Positions 1 through 10,353 of a stretch of DNA of 64,000 nt are shown piece after piece. The translations under genes and the position numbers were made by a program. Source of the stretch: Neurospora intermedia (lineage: Eukaryota; Ascomycota; Sordariomycetes; Sordariales; Sordariaceae). Numbering within the stretch: position 1 is the stretch's first letter; each line of letters starts with the position of its first letter. The notes under the pieces are model-generated. The model had not been told where the DNA came from. It worked only from the letters and a program-made list of their open reading frames with translations, and did not search any database. The DNA lies in NCBI GenBank assembly GCA_037102815.1, contig BTPP01000001.1:1141001-1205000 (forward strand). Direction: 5' to 3'.

Positions 1-46
1 AAGCTATAATATAATAAGGTAGGGTAATCTAAGGATTCCCCTATCA
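1..46 (-). repeat. Tip of an LTR running off the left edge
   Basis: These 46 bases match 50731-50776 with about four differences, all of transition type. Read on the minus strand both begin TGATAGGGGAATCC, as a retroelement LTR beginning with TG would. The rest lies outside the window, so neither the element type nor its state can be judged. The pairing with the fuller copy near 50.6 kb is seen directly; the LTR identity is inferred. Confidence 0.5.
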
Positions 47-619
47 AATACCGGCTCACATAGAAAGAAACCATCGTCCTCGATGGACCTGAACGTCCAG
101 GTCTTCTCCGACAAGTTCCAGGTCTCCTCCGACAATCTCCAGGTCTCCTCCGATCCATCTATCCATTCGGGCGGCGCCGGGATCCGTCTCGGTTTGGCGG
201 GCAAACAAGGTCGAAGTCCGTTGAGTTCCGGGAAGCCGGATAGCGGCTAAGGATGGCCAATTAATTAGTTGGCTATTTAACTAGGGGGTTAAAGCTTAAG
301 AGGGTAATTAATACTCGAAAAGGTAATTAGTAAATTCTAGTACTTAAGAGAGAGATTAGCCCTCGAAAGGGAGACTAATACTCAAAGTACTACAACCGTA
401 GAGAACGTTAATTCCATAAATAAATAGAAAGAAAGAAAGAAAAAAGGGTATAAACGGGAGCTTTCGTTGGCTAGCGGGCTCGCTAGTACTTAGTACGAAT
501 TGCAAACAGCTAATAGAGAGGTTGATACGGCTGTTAAAGCCGGTAAGGGAGCTAGTAAGAGAATTGGCAAAAGAGGTAATAGTTATATTATTAATTAATA
601 AGACTAGTATCATAATAAA
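47..619. other. Gene-poor stretch left of MULE-1
   Basis: The first ~200 bases have ordinary base composition and hold the 21-bp repeats. From about 260 on the sequence is AT-rich with RIP-like bias and a short GAAA run (426-445). A minus-strand frame of 66 codons (4-204) covers the minisatellite, encoding three heptads around SEETW. Another of 85 codons (356-613) is hydrophobic and has no recognised motif. I support no gene here. Bases 612-619 (ataataaa) form the left target duplication of MULE-1. Confidence 0.6.
96..158. repeat. 21-bp minisatellite, three units
   Basis: Three adjoining 21-bp units start at 96, 117 and 138, each beginning tccaggtct and continuing with tctccgaca-like sequence. 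The period is a multiple of three, so a minus-strand frame reads heptads of the SEETW type. This segment keeps CA/TG dinucleotides, unlike the RIP-affected DNA around it. Confidence 0.8.
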
Positions 620-732
620 GAGCGATGCTCGGCGCGCAGTGTCACTTTTCTACCCGCGTAGTGTCACTACGGAAGTAGGGACATCTATATAGGGATTCCT
701 ACCTGCGTAGTGCCATACTAATCCCTAACCCT
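620..732. repeat. MULE-1 left terminal inverted repeat
   Basis: This repeat pairs with 3759-3871. Both arms carry CTCGGCGCGCAGTGTCAC near the tip, then a shared block ending in a telomere-like CCCTAACCCT. Within the arm, GCGCAGTG-type motifs recur about every 35-45 bases, as expected of multiple transposase-binding sites, though binding itself is inferred. Confidence 0.85.
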
Positions 733-869
733 GTAATATTCTTAATAATATTAGATATCCTTATATCGTTTGAGTAATAGCTGGTCTCTTTGTAATATAT
801 TTTTGGTGTTGAACAATCGATCTATCTATTAGAGCTACAAAGTAGCTAGGGTAGAGTTAAGTACCCGCT

Positions 870-3090
870 TATTCCTCCCGCTTCTTTCTTAACGGTTTTA
901 TAGCCCTCCTACTTCTAATTACTGCTGAGGGTGTTAACGAATATGTTATAGTACGTTTCTTACAGGTAGGCTATTCGTTAATTAAATTTAAGAGAGTAAG
1001 AGGGTTATTCGAGGGAATTGTAGTAATTTGAAGCCCGCTGTTAGAAGTAAAAGGATTTGATGAGGAGGGAGATCCTTCTGTTTCTTGTACTTCAATAATA
1101 AAGTTTATAGTAGAATCCTCCTTATTTATATTAACCTTATCGACTATTTTAAATTAGGATTACTACTGGTGGAGCGAGGGTTTTAACGTTTAATTATTCT
1201 TTGCTCTCTTCTTTGCCCTCTTTTTACCCTTCGTACTTCTTATTGGTATATTAAGTTAACTAGGGATTTGTTGATTTGTGGGTAATTTAATTGTACTATT
1301 CTTTGGCTATCCCTTAGTTTTATCGGTAATTTTAGGGTCCTTAATACGTAAGTAAGGGTTACGTTTACTTTGGATATTAATTGTTAGTTTAAAAATATTG
1401 TAGAAATAAAGGGATATTATATATTAATGGTACCCGGGTATAATAGTGGTGGTGGATATCCTAGTAGCTAAGGTAGCTATTGATTTTGAGCTTTATTAGT
1501 ATTTTATAGCAATAGGGGATATTATACTATATTTGAATAGTATAGTTATACTCCCCTAGATCCTGTACTGGTCTTTTACTTAAAGGTATTCTAAATTGAG
1601 CGATACGTAGTTAACAACGTATAAGATTAAAACTACAGTATGTAATCCATTCCTATAAATCCCCTAGTATATTATATACTTCCCTAGTGAATTCACTACG
1701 TATTTTAATATCCTGATTAGCGATTTCCTTAATCTATTAGTTACGCTCCCTTTTAATTATAGTGTGAATTGTATTATAGAGTGTAAAGAGGTTACTCTTA
1801 CCGTTAATTAAGAAGCTTTTAATCTGAAAGTTGGTTAATTTATTAGGGGAAGTAATAATTAATTTAAAATTGCGATAGTGTAAAGTATAGTAATACGCCT
1901 ATTAGTAGCGGTAAAATATATATATATTTTGTAAATAGAGTAGTATACCTTGTTAATTAGCAAACTCGCTAATCAATTGCCTCTATCGCTATACGAATGT
2001 AGCCTCATCAAATACAAAGACTATCGATTTCTAGAGTTTAAAAAGACTATAATAGGTATGGTTAATAATTTTATCTATAGTAGAACTAATTATTAAGTTA
2101 GTAGTCGGTAGAGGTAGTATTAATTTATCTTCCTGATTGAAATTGACGGGCTTTCGTTCGTTCTTAGACTTAGACTTTGAATTTTTCTCCCTAACAGTCC
2201 GCTTCTACTTCTTCTTTACTTGTAATAGAATGTTGCGGTTAATGTAGAATATACAAATTTGTTATTAAACGTTTGGGAATACTATTATTAGAGCCGTTTT
2301 TAACCGGTTATTAAAGTTTGTAATAATAATTTCTAGTTTAGATGCCCTTACTTTACAATATAACTATTTAAACGTACTAGCCAGTTATATGAATCTTTTA
2401 AATCTTTTATTATTAATTAAGCCGAATGTAGTAGAGTAGATCGAATTAGTATTAATTATACTAGTTACGATAGTAAGAGGGTAACTATATTTAAAATTTA
2501 TGTAAGTAATTAATTGTAATTATATATAGTAGAGGTAGTTATACCGGTTAGTTTTATAAGTGTTATTAATACTTAAGCATTCTAGGTAAGCCCGCTACTG
2601 TTTTATATAGAATTCCCAAGTCTATATAATATTAAGAAGGTGGTTGGAATTATTTTTAGCCTACTTAATAATATATGGGATTTTAAAATTATTAAGGGTT
2701 TTAATAAGAGTAATTGTAGCTTCGTAGTTATTTCGTTACTACTTTCTAATACGTTAGCGCTAATTATTAATATCTTTTTGTATAAAAATACTATCTTTAA
2801 ACTCCCGCTCAATAATAGCCAAAATATCCCTGGGCCTGATTTTTGGTTGGTATGATAAGATAGTTACTCGCTTGTACGTTTCTTTAGTTCGTTTGCGGTG
2901 TTGGGTATAAGTAGAGGTATATAACGACCGTCTATAGTTATAGACTTACTGGTTAGGATTATTAGAAGGTCGATAAATTTATTTCTAATTATTCTCTTTA
3001 AGGGTAATAATTATACCCACCTATTCACAATTATACTTCCGGCTCCTCGTTTTTCTAATTATAGTAATAGAGGGACGAAGGTGGCTATTA
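870..3090 (-). pseudogene. Decayed Mutator-like transposase of MULE-1
   Basis: The product would be a DDE-type transposase acting on the 113-bp ends. Minus-strand readings that match fungal Mutator-like proteins include RPRDILAIIEREFKDSIF near 2852-2780. Next comes a tryptophan-bearing linker ending IIWT-like near 2610. The signature around the first catalytic acid reads NNTYKTNRY near 2568-2524, where the family has D(A/N)TYKTNR. The acid itself is now N, as RIP of a GAT/GAC codon would give. Many CAG/CAA/TGG codons have become stops, so this is a dead copy. Ends are approximate; a basic C-terminal tail appears to extend to about 870-900, by comparison with the derivative at 60896-61384. Confidence 0.75.
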
Positions 3091-3758
3091 CAATTATAAG
3101 TTAGCCGGTAGTATATTAATTTCCTTTGACGGTAATTAGCTGCTTAACTACGAATGAAAGCTACCCCGTAAGACCGTCCTTATTTATTGAATACTTTTTA
3201 TACCTCTTTTATAGAAGGTAGGGGGCTTAGTATAATATCTTGAGTCGTTAGATTAGGTATATTATCGTCGTCTTAAAAATCGGTAGTATACTTATTAACA
3301 TTATTATCCTTATTAGGGGTAGTATATCTTTGAATAGATATAGGTATAGTATCGGGTACGGCATTAGGTACGGTATTAGGTACGGTATTGGGTACGGTAT
3401 TAGGTACAGGTACGGGAGTAGAAGGGGGGGGAGATGTAGGTGCGAGTTTATTTCTATTAATTAAAAAGTAGGAGTTAGAATCGCTATTGATCTCAATAGT
3501 AGATATACTATTAATTAATGAAAGTTGTTAGTAGTAAGTAGAGTATATTGTAAGGACTTTACTAACGTTGGAATTGTATTAATACAATTTAATTTGGTAG
3601 AATTATAATAGTTAATTAATTCTAGTTACGCAACGTTATTAATCTAGTAAGTTTGTGTTGATTGTGTAAAATTGCGCATTTGTATACTCTTCGTGGCGGT
3701 AGTGCTCAAATCGATGGAGTTAGCGGGTTGGGTTATATATAGTTGATTTATTACCATT

Positions 3759-3871
3759 AGGGTTAGGGATTAGTATGGCACTGCGCGGGTAGGAATCCCT
3801 ATATAGATGTCCCTACTCCCGCAGTGATACTGCGCGGGTAGAAAAGTGACACTGCGCGCCGAGTAAGGCTC
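3759..3871. repeat. MULE-1 right terminal inverted repeat
   Basis: Reverse complement of 620-732 with few mismatches, mostly transitions. It ends in GCTC at 3871, followed after one base by the ataataaa duplication. Confidence 0.85.
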
Positions 3872-3880
3872 TATAATAAA

Positions 3881-5759
3881 AACCGCTTAGCTACCCGCAT
3901 ATAAGAAAAAGGGAGTAATAACTTCGTTACCACGTAAATGAATAAAGGGAGAGGGAAGGAGGGGGAGCTAGGAATTCGAAATTTGATATAGGGTATTTCT
4001 ATATAGATAAATCCCTAACTCAGTAGTTAAGCTGCAAAAGCCACGGTTATAAGCTTACTAATTACGTCTCTAAATATACTATAGTCTATTCAGATCCTTT
4101 TATTACTATACTAATTAGTATTCTTTATTTTAAAAGCCTTTGAAGGACTAACTACTAAACAGTAATAGCCGTATTCGTAGAGGTAGGTAAAGAGGAGGTT
4201 TCGTAAAGTAAAACTCTAATAGTAAGTATAGTAGCCGTATAAGGTTGAGAATTTATTACTATAGCAATTATTGGGGGTAGAGAGCCGACTACTCTCTTTG
4301 TACTTAACTACAATAGTTACTAGGCTACTACTTAGAGAAAGGGGGATAGGCGGCTTTATTGGGATATTGTATATAAATTCCTACGGGATAGGGGATTTAT
4401 TAGCGAGTCGTAAGACCGGCCAAATTTAATTGATATTAAAATAAAGGGAGACGAATCATCCAAGGGAGGCAAATGATTAGATTCCTATAAGATAAGAAAT
4501 TTATTCCTACGCTACGAAACTAACCGAATTTTAACTAGTATAAATAAACCTTAAAAATCGTAAGTACTTAGGGTATAGGAAGCAAGCGCCTTTATAATTA
4601 TCGAGGAAGCGAAGCGTCGGCTAGCGGTCTAATTAACTAGAGCAATCTAGTCGATTGGAATATTCTAGTGAACTAGACCCGTCTAATTAATTGGGGTATT
4701 ATTAACCGTAATAATAAAAGATTACTTTTTTGAACTCTTTGAGGTAGGGGCCGCGCTAGGGTCTCGAATACTAAACTTCTAAATAGTAGGCTTCTAAATA
4801 GTAGCCTCCAAAGCGCTAAACTTGCATGTATTCGAATAGATATAGTTAAAGAGGGTATTTCTTAAGCGAAATACTACTTTACACTCACGGTACATATATT
4901 TAGCGGTGGGCTAGAGAGACGGCGGCTCACATACTAATTTAATAAAGTCATCGCCAGTCTCGTCTTTCTTAATATAAGCATCCAAAGCTCTAAATACTTT
5001 ACGGGCAGTTCGAAGCTACTATTTGGCGGTACAAACTACCTTCTTAGGAACAATAAAGTAAGGATCATTATCGTTAGTATTAATAGAATCTAGCGCAATA
5101 GAATGAATAGTTTAAATTATAAAGATCGAGAGGGTAGGGGCCGGAGGCCGGAAGAATATAGCGCTAGGCTTACGAAAGAGAAGGATATTATTAGGGAACT
5201 TATTATCCTTACGAAATTAATAATATTAATCGATAGGAACTATAAAGTAAAAACCCTATTCTCGTTAATAGAAATTGTAATATAGTAGGCTAGGAAACGC
5301 TTCTTCCAAATTCAGAAAAATTAGGAGTCGTAGTAACTTTTTTAAAAGGGCGGCAACCTTAGGAAATATCTCAAAAGGTATAGTTCTTAAAAGGAAGCGC
5401 TTAGTTAAAATTTTAGGATTTACCGCGACGCCCGTATTTTCGTCGCAATCTCAAAAGACGAGGGTGAATCAAAAGAATCGTAAGATATAGTAGGGAATTT
5501 AATTTATAAAAGAGCGGTTAGTTATAAAGCTCATAGTTTTAAGAAAAGTCTGACTCACGGTCGGTTAGGGAGAGGCGCGTTTAAAGGACTTGCTTTGGCG
5601 GGGAACACAGAAGGTTACAATACTATCTCGCAACGAATAAAGTAAAGGGATTAATAGCTAGTAACAACGACTATCGGTTGTTATCGTAAGCTGGGCTCTG
5701 GTAGATAACTTGCGCCGTCGCTAGTAGTAATGCTGGCAAATAATACCCCGCGTCACACC
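3881..5759. other. Unassigned decayed stretch between two DNA transposons
   Basis: About 1.9 kb of RIP-biased DNA without a recognised family. Coding-like pieces can be read, but the strand is uncertain. Around 5103-5285 the plus strand is open for 60 codons and rich in R, K and E. On the minus strand around 5090-4780 a run reads VPKKVVCTAK and later FIKLVCEPPSL, with acidic and basic residues well mixed. The pogo element interrupts this DNA at TA 5760, and MULE-1 interrupts its left side. It may be a still older element cut into pieces by both insertions. Confidence 0.5.
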
Positions 5760-5761
5760 TA

Positions 5762-7638
5762 CCAGTCTTGACCCCACAGCTGGCCACCCCCCTCAACTGG
5801 CCACATCCACAGCCATAACCAGTAGTCGGATAACATTGAAAAATGGCCATCTTTGTAGCGATTTCAACCATTTGAGATATTTATTGACTAAGCCTAATGC
5901 TTATGAATGGTCTGGAGTATTGATTCAATAGCTCTCTTAATAGGTTATAGTAATAACAGTATCGTCGTTACTATAGCAACCCGCTGGCGCTTAGGGGCCT
6001 ACTTTAAGGCTTTACGAGCTTCTATTATATTTTCTATACGAGTAAATTTATCGTTACCCCCTTCTTTAACCTTCCTTTTACCCCTAGGCTTTTATAACTC
6101 CAACTAAATTTGTAAATATTAGAGTTAGTAATCCTTAGTAGCGAACTTAGCGCTTTTATTATTAAGTACCTTAACTACTTTAGTATAAATTATTCTAATA
6201 TTACAATCGATAGTAGCTAACTTATTATAAATATTTCCTAATATATTCTTAGATTTCCAGGGAATTTGAAAAATAAAATTAGCTCTTGATATTCTATCCC
6301 TGGGTAGCGTTTAGGGTAGTAATAGCTAGGCTAGTAAGGTATTATTATTTAATATAGCAGTTAGGTCGTTAAGGATAATAGATCTATTTATTAGTTATAT
6401 ACTAGTCTTTTTAAACCCTAATTTAAGGTTTTTAGTACTTACCCCCCTTTATAAGGCTTCCTAATAGTAATAGAGGAACTATTATTTATTTACTAGTATA
6501 GATATTGGAAAGGAGGTATAGTCTTTAATAAAGTCTTTAAAATACGATTTAATAGCGGTAAATATAAATTAATCGAATAATTGAGTTTTATAAAAAGTAT
6601 AGGAAGGTAAAAAGAGTAATTGAACATTATATTAAAAAGCTTTAATAATAAAATTGTTAAATAAATAATTTAAGTATTTATCGAATATTAATAAACGTTA
6701 ATTATTGTTGGTTAATTTCGTTTTTAGTAAATGAATATCCTTTAATTACCGTAGTGCAATCTTTAAATTATTCTATCTAGTTAATATACTATCGAACTTC
6801 TAGCTTTTGAATTTATTATCTTTATTATTAAAGAATTATTGCCTTTAAAGGTTAAAACGACAAAAAATAATAATAGGAACTAACTACTTGCTAATAACGG
6901 TCCTATATTCGATTATTAATACTTAAGCTATTATATCGGTCGTTGTTAAATATACCTTCTTTATTAAAGCGGTCCTAAACACCTTACTATCCTTTGATTC
7001 TAATTTTTAAGAACTATACTTATCTATATTCGAAATATTAGTAGGGACAATACCCTTATTATAAATTTAGGCTTCTAGAAGGTCGAAGAACTTCGTAAAA
7101 ACTTCTCAGGTAGACCCTTTAATTCTTACTAATTTAAGTAGCTTAGAAAGTTTAGTTCTAATATCGGGGTTACACTTTAGGAATTGATCGATCCAACGGA
7201 CGCCCAGCTTATTATAATTATAACCGTATCTAAATATAAATATAGCGAAGCTAGTGACCTAACGGCGGTTGGGAGTATAGCTAGCCTTCTCCTTATTCAA
7301 TATCTACTTGTAGATAAAGATTTCTTAGATTAGTAATAGCCTCTAAACTAGAATCTTAACGTTGCGCTTAGTAGGGATACCTTTAATATAATTGCCGAGG
7401 GTAGACCGTAGAATCCTATACTTCTTCCCTATTGTACGCTAGGAAAGACCATTGTAAATATCCTCAAGCGCTTCTTCAATCAAAAACGAGCTTATTGTAG
7501 TAAAAACGAACGCGATCGGGCTTGATTTAACGCAATTGTGGTTGTTGGGGGATGCAGGGTGGTGATGTTGTATAAGGGGAAATAGCGGTGTGGAGGTGGC
7601 CAGTTGAGGGGGGTGGTCAGTTGTGGGGTCAAGACTGG
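5762..7638 (-). mobile_element. Fot1/pogo-type DNA transposon
   Basis: A 1,877-bp element bounded by TA dinucleotides (5760-5761 and 7639-7640) and ~50-bp inverted repeats beginning CCAGTCTTGACCCCACA. The TA target and the length are typical of Fot1-like members of the Tc1/mariner-pogo group. The inverted repeats keep their CA/TG dinucleotides, while the transposase region is strongly RIP-affected. The coding strand is minus. It is inserted in unassigned older DNA, whose two flanks are 3881-5759 and 7641 on. Confidence 0.9.
5960..7475 (-). pseudogene. Decayed pogo/Fot1 transposase
   Basis: Domain order read on the minus strand fits the family. A helix-turn-helix segment near 7470-7370 reads EEALEDIYNGLS and GKKYRILRSTLGNYIKG. 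A CENP-B-type segment near 7210-7190 reads LGVRWIDQFLK. KFFDLLEA and NIDKYS near 7090-7018 take the place of the family's N(M/F)DETG, the first catalytic acid. A KALK-containing C-terminal tail lies near 6000. The DDE domain would cut and rejoin DNA at TA sites. RIP stops run throughout, so the copy is inactive; start and end are estimates. Confidence 0.78.
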
Positions 7639-7640
7639 TA

Positions 7641-8184
7641 GTTATTTAAATTGGTCGACGAAAATCACTCAATAACATAATATAGTTTAAATCAATAATA
7701 GCCACTACGAACTTTAGTTGCAACTACCACTTAATACGGGGATAGTTAAAATAAAGACATTACTTAAATACCGTACAGTTTACGAGGAAGTAATAGTAAA
7801 ATAGTCGTGCCTTGGCCGGTGCCTAATGTGGCTAACGAAGACAGTGAAACGCCTATGGATACACCCTACTTCAAAATAATAAAAGATCTTAAATATTTAA
7901 ATTAAATAATAATTTCTTACTACTCAAAAGTATTAAACTCTACTTTTAATATCCCATTTTTTTTTACTATTAAATAATTTTTTTTTTGTAGGGGCCTCGC
8001 CGGCCCCCTGCACCCCCGGCCACTAACCCTAACCCTAATTTCCTACTAAGAAAAAAAACCATTCACAAGCGGGGGCCTCTCACCGGCCCCCTGCACCCCC
8101 GGAGCTAGCCCTAACCCTAACTAACCCTAGTTATAACTAATCCTCGTCCTAATTAATACTAATTCCAATTTTCCTCTATTATAT
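7641..8184. other. Gene-free stretch with poly(T) runs and GC-rich repeats
   Basis: No coding sequence is recognised. After ~200 bases of mixed composition and an AT-rich part, two poly(T) runs precede the GC-rich pair described separately. The first ~200 bases probably continue the older DNA interrupted by the pogo element. Confidence 0.55.
7991..8128. repeat. GC-rich 30-bp repeat pair with telomere-like runs
   Basis: GGGGCCTC..CCGGCCCCCTGCA followed by CCCCCGG occurs at 7991-8019 and again at 8072-8102. Each copy is followed at once by CCCTAA runs, at 8022-8038 and 8106-8128. The whole unit is therefore duplicated at a spacing of about 80 bp. The runs are too short for a telomere and are interstitial. 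Confidence 0.75.
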
Positions 8185-8734
8185 TTATTTGTCTTATCAC
8201 ACTAACTAGCTATACTAGTCTACCCAGTGGGGTATGCGGTGCTGCTTCGTTCGTAGTCTAAGGGAAAAACCGTGTTGTTGAAATCCGGATGAGAACCCTC
8301 TGCTTCCCAGATTCAACCCTAACCCTAACCCGAACCCTTCGTCCCACCTCACCGTAGGGGGCCCGGGGAGCCTTGGTTGCTTCTTTTTCGTCTCTTCTCT
8401 CGGTACGTTATCTCTTCTAGTCCCGGTGGACTTCGCGGCTTCTAATTGGTTAGTTCCTTAAGGCCCCACTTCCCTACCCAACGCTTCGGTAGCGTTCTTC
8501 GTTCCGGAAGCGGGTATTCTTCTTTCTCCTCTATTATAAAAATTATTTTTATTAGAACTTAAGGATTTACTTCTCTTTACTGATAAAAAAAAAAGAGTAT
8601 TTTAAAAACTTCCTTTTTATTAAAGTAATAATTAAAGAATTCCTACTTAAATTATTTTATTTACTTTAATTTATAATTACTTCGAATTATTATTCTTAAA
8701 TTATTTTTTTTTCCTAAAATAAAGTAAAAACTTA
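8185..8734 (-). mobile_element. SINE-2, body and 3' part
   Basis: On the minus strand, about 330 bp (8530-8195) match SINE-1 at 18595-18925. The order is shared: a block with cttccggaacgaag, a TTAGGG run (8314-8337), then the tail with acgaacgaagcagcaccgc ending GATAAGAC and an A/T tail. The part nearest 8734 is AT-rich and unlike SINE-1. MULE-2 splits the element at 8734/49811, leaving its tRNA-like head at 49819-49895. This copy is less RIP-affected than SINE-1. The 3' edge near 8185-8190 is approximate. Confidence 0.72.
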
Positions 8735-8959
8735 GGGAAAGCCTACCCGCACCCCAACCGTTGCTGGGCGCACCCCATGTCAGCCGACATGTAAATTATC
8801 GAGTTTTAGCGGTAAATTCCATGTTTTTGATGTCTGGTAACATTCGTAGCTGGGTCACCCACTTGTAAATGCGTCCCCATAACTCAAATCTCACGATATC
8901 TCTATGGTGTTAAAAATGGGTCTATTTCTACTTGATTACAGTCTAAATACTGATATTTG

Positions 8960-9650
8960 ATAGTTTAGAAAGCTCGTTAGATGAGCCAGTTGAGGATATT
9001 TCAACGGCTTCCTCCTTTTTCGCTTCCTTCCTTTTTGCTTCTTCCCGCCGCCGTACCTCCCGTGTTCTCTCTACTTAGTATTGAGCCAACTTATTATCCT
9101 TATTTTTATTATTATTAGCTACTTTAATACAATTACGTACCTTGTTTTGGGCATCTTGGGTATCTAGTTTGTTAATGCTGGGCCTAACCTTGTGTCGGGA
9201 ATAGTTACGCCGCGTTGAAGTTCGTATGCGGTAAGTGTTCTGAGAGTTGCTACGGGGTCCTTTAAGTTTACTACTTTTAGTAGGGAGAATAGCCTTATTA
9301 CTAAAGGGACTACTCTAGTTAGGGGGACGACCTTTGCGTACTACTATAGCGGTTGGGCGAAATCGTAGATATTTATTTACTGCGTCCTATTATATAAATT
9401 AGTATAGGGATAATCGGACTAGCAATGGATAGACCTTACCTAACGTTGAACGAGATGCTAGAAGGGATGATAGTTGATTTTATTAATTAAGATTGCCTTA
9501 CTAATATAGTAAGCCGCTTCTATCTTGTAGGTATAAGGGAGCCTATATTGGGCTCGAAAGTTGTATAAATATAGTTGTAAACGACTATTATTACTACGAG
9601 GGTATCGAGCATTGGGAAACGTTGCTTTTAATTATTAGTATTGTTTATTA
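8960..9650 (-). pseudogene. MULE-2 transposase, C-terminal part
   Basis: The minus strand reads a GRPPN-type turn, then a basic stretch. It ends in a charged helix, with VERTREVRRREEAKRKEAK near 9060, followed by EEAVEISSTGSSNELSKLS. Such basic or coiled C-termini are common in fungal Mutator-like transposases. The reading continues from 10342-10087 across the miniature element. That interval carries SVRKGLINLYKAIIVYITTR, resembling the helix-rich region before the family's SWIM zinc finger. RIP stops are present. Confidence 0.6.
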
Positions 9651-9651
9651 A

Positions 9652-10086
9652 GAGTTAACCTCCCCGCACGCACCAAAAACCTTGAGGTACGCACCTCCAC
9701 CAAAAAACTGGGGCGGTTCAGCTAATAATACTTGATATTGAAATTTCCGTTTTTACTTGCCAAATTTCGTATTTCTAATACGCATTAACATTCCCCCATC
9801 TTAATCGCTTCTTTCGCATTCTTTCAACACGTCGGCCAATTGCACCACCCAATTGCACCATCTAATTGTACTATCTAATTGCACTACCTAGTTACACTAC
9901 TAAGTAGATTAGCGCTATTAGATTTGCTTACCTACTGAAAACCAAGATGTCCAGCCTGGGTTAATTCACTTCGAAATATTATAAAACGAGAATATTACGG
10001 CTAAAATAATACATTTTATATATCAGCTGTCAGATCCCAAAAAGTGCGTACCTTAAGGTTTTTGGTGCGTGCGGGGAGGTTAACTC
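9652..10086. mobile_element. Miniature MULE-2-type element (MITE-1)
   Basis: A 435-bp element with inverted repeats starting GAGTTAACCTCCCCGCACGC. Its subterminal sequence, including ggggcggttcagctaataat, a Pol-free CG/AT mix and repeated attgcacca units, matches the 49810 end of MULE-2 and the miniature element at 61895-62365. It has no coding capacity. The target duplication is not clean: only tttatt is shared by both flanks. It lies inside the MULE-2 transposase region, so it inserted after MULE-2. Confidence 0.78.
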
Positions 10087-10353
10087 TTTATTCAATAGAT
10101 TAACCCCCTGTAAAGTTATTTCTAAGGGTATAGAATCAAGCTATAAATGATTAGGTTCTATTTATATAGTGCGCGCGCAGGTTATTAACGAGGCTAACTT
10201 CTATTTAAAGAGTTCGTGACGAGTAGTAATATATACAATTATAGCCTTATAAAGATTAATTAACCCTTTACGAACCGATAACCTATACAATTTCAGTGAC
10301 CTATTATTGGATTTATTTAGTAATATAGTGCGTTACCTATAGTTGAAGTATTA

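Larger units (their letters stand above)
620..3871 (-). mobile_element. MULE-1, Mutator-like DNA transposon
   Basis: A 3,252-bp element with 113-bp inverted repeats (620-732 and 3759-3871). It is flanked by ataataaa at 612-619 and 3873-3880, with one extra t at the right edge. The minus strand carries scattered matches to a fungal Mutator-like transposase. Size and long terminal repeats recall Hop of Fusarium; that comparison is from memory. The interior is heavily RIP-affected and cannot encode an active enzyme, although the ends are well kept. A 489-bp deletion derivative of the same family lies at 60896-61384, so the family was mobile after the Copia tandem formed. Confidence 0.88.

Noticed and set aside
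8022-8128. A true telomere or chromosome end
   Set aside because: Runs are only two to three units long and are flanked by element sequence on both sides.
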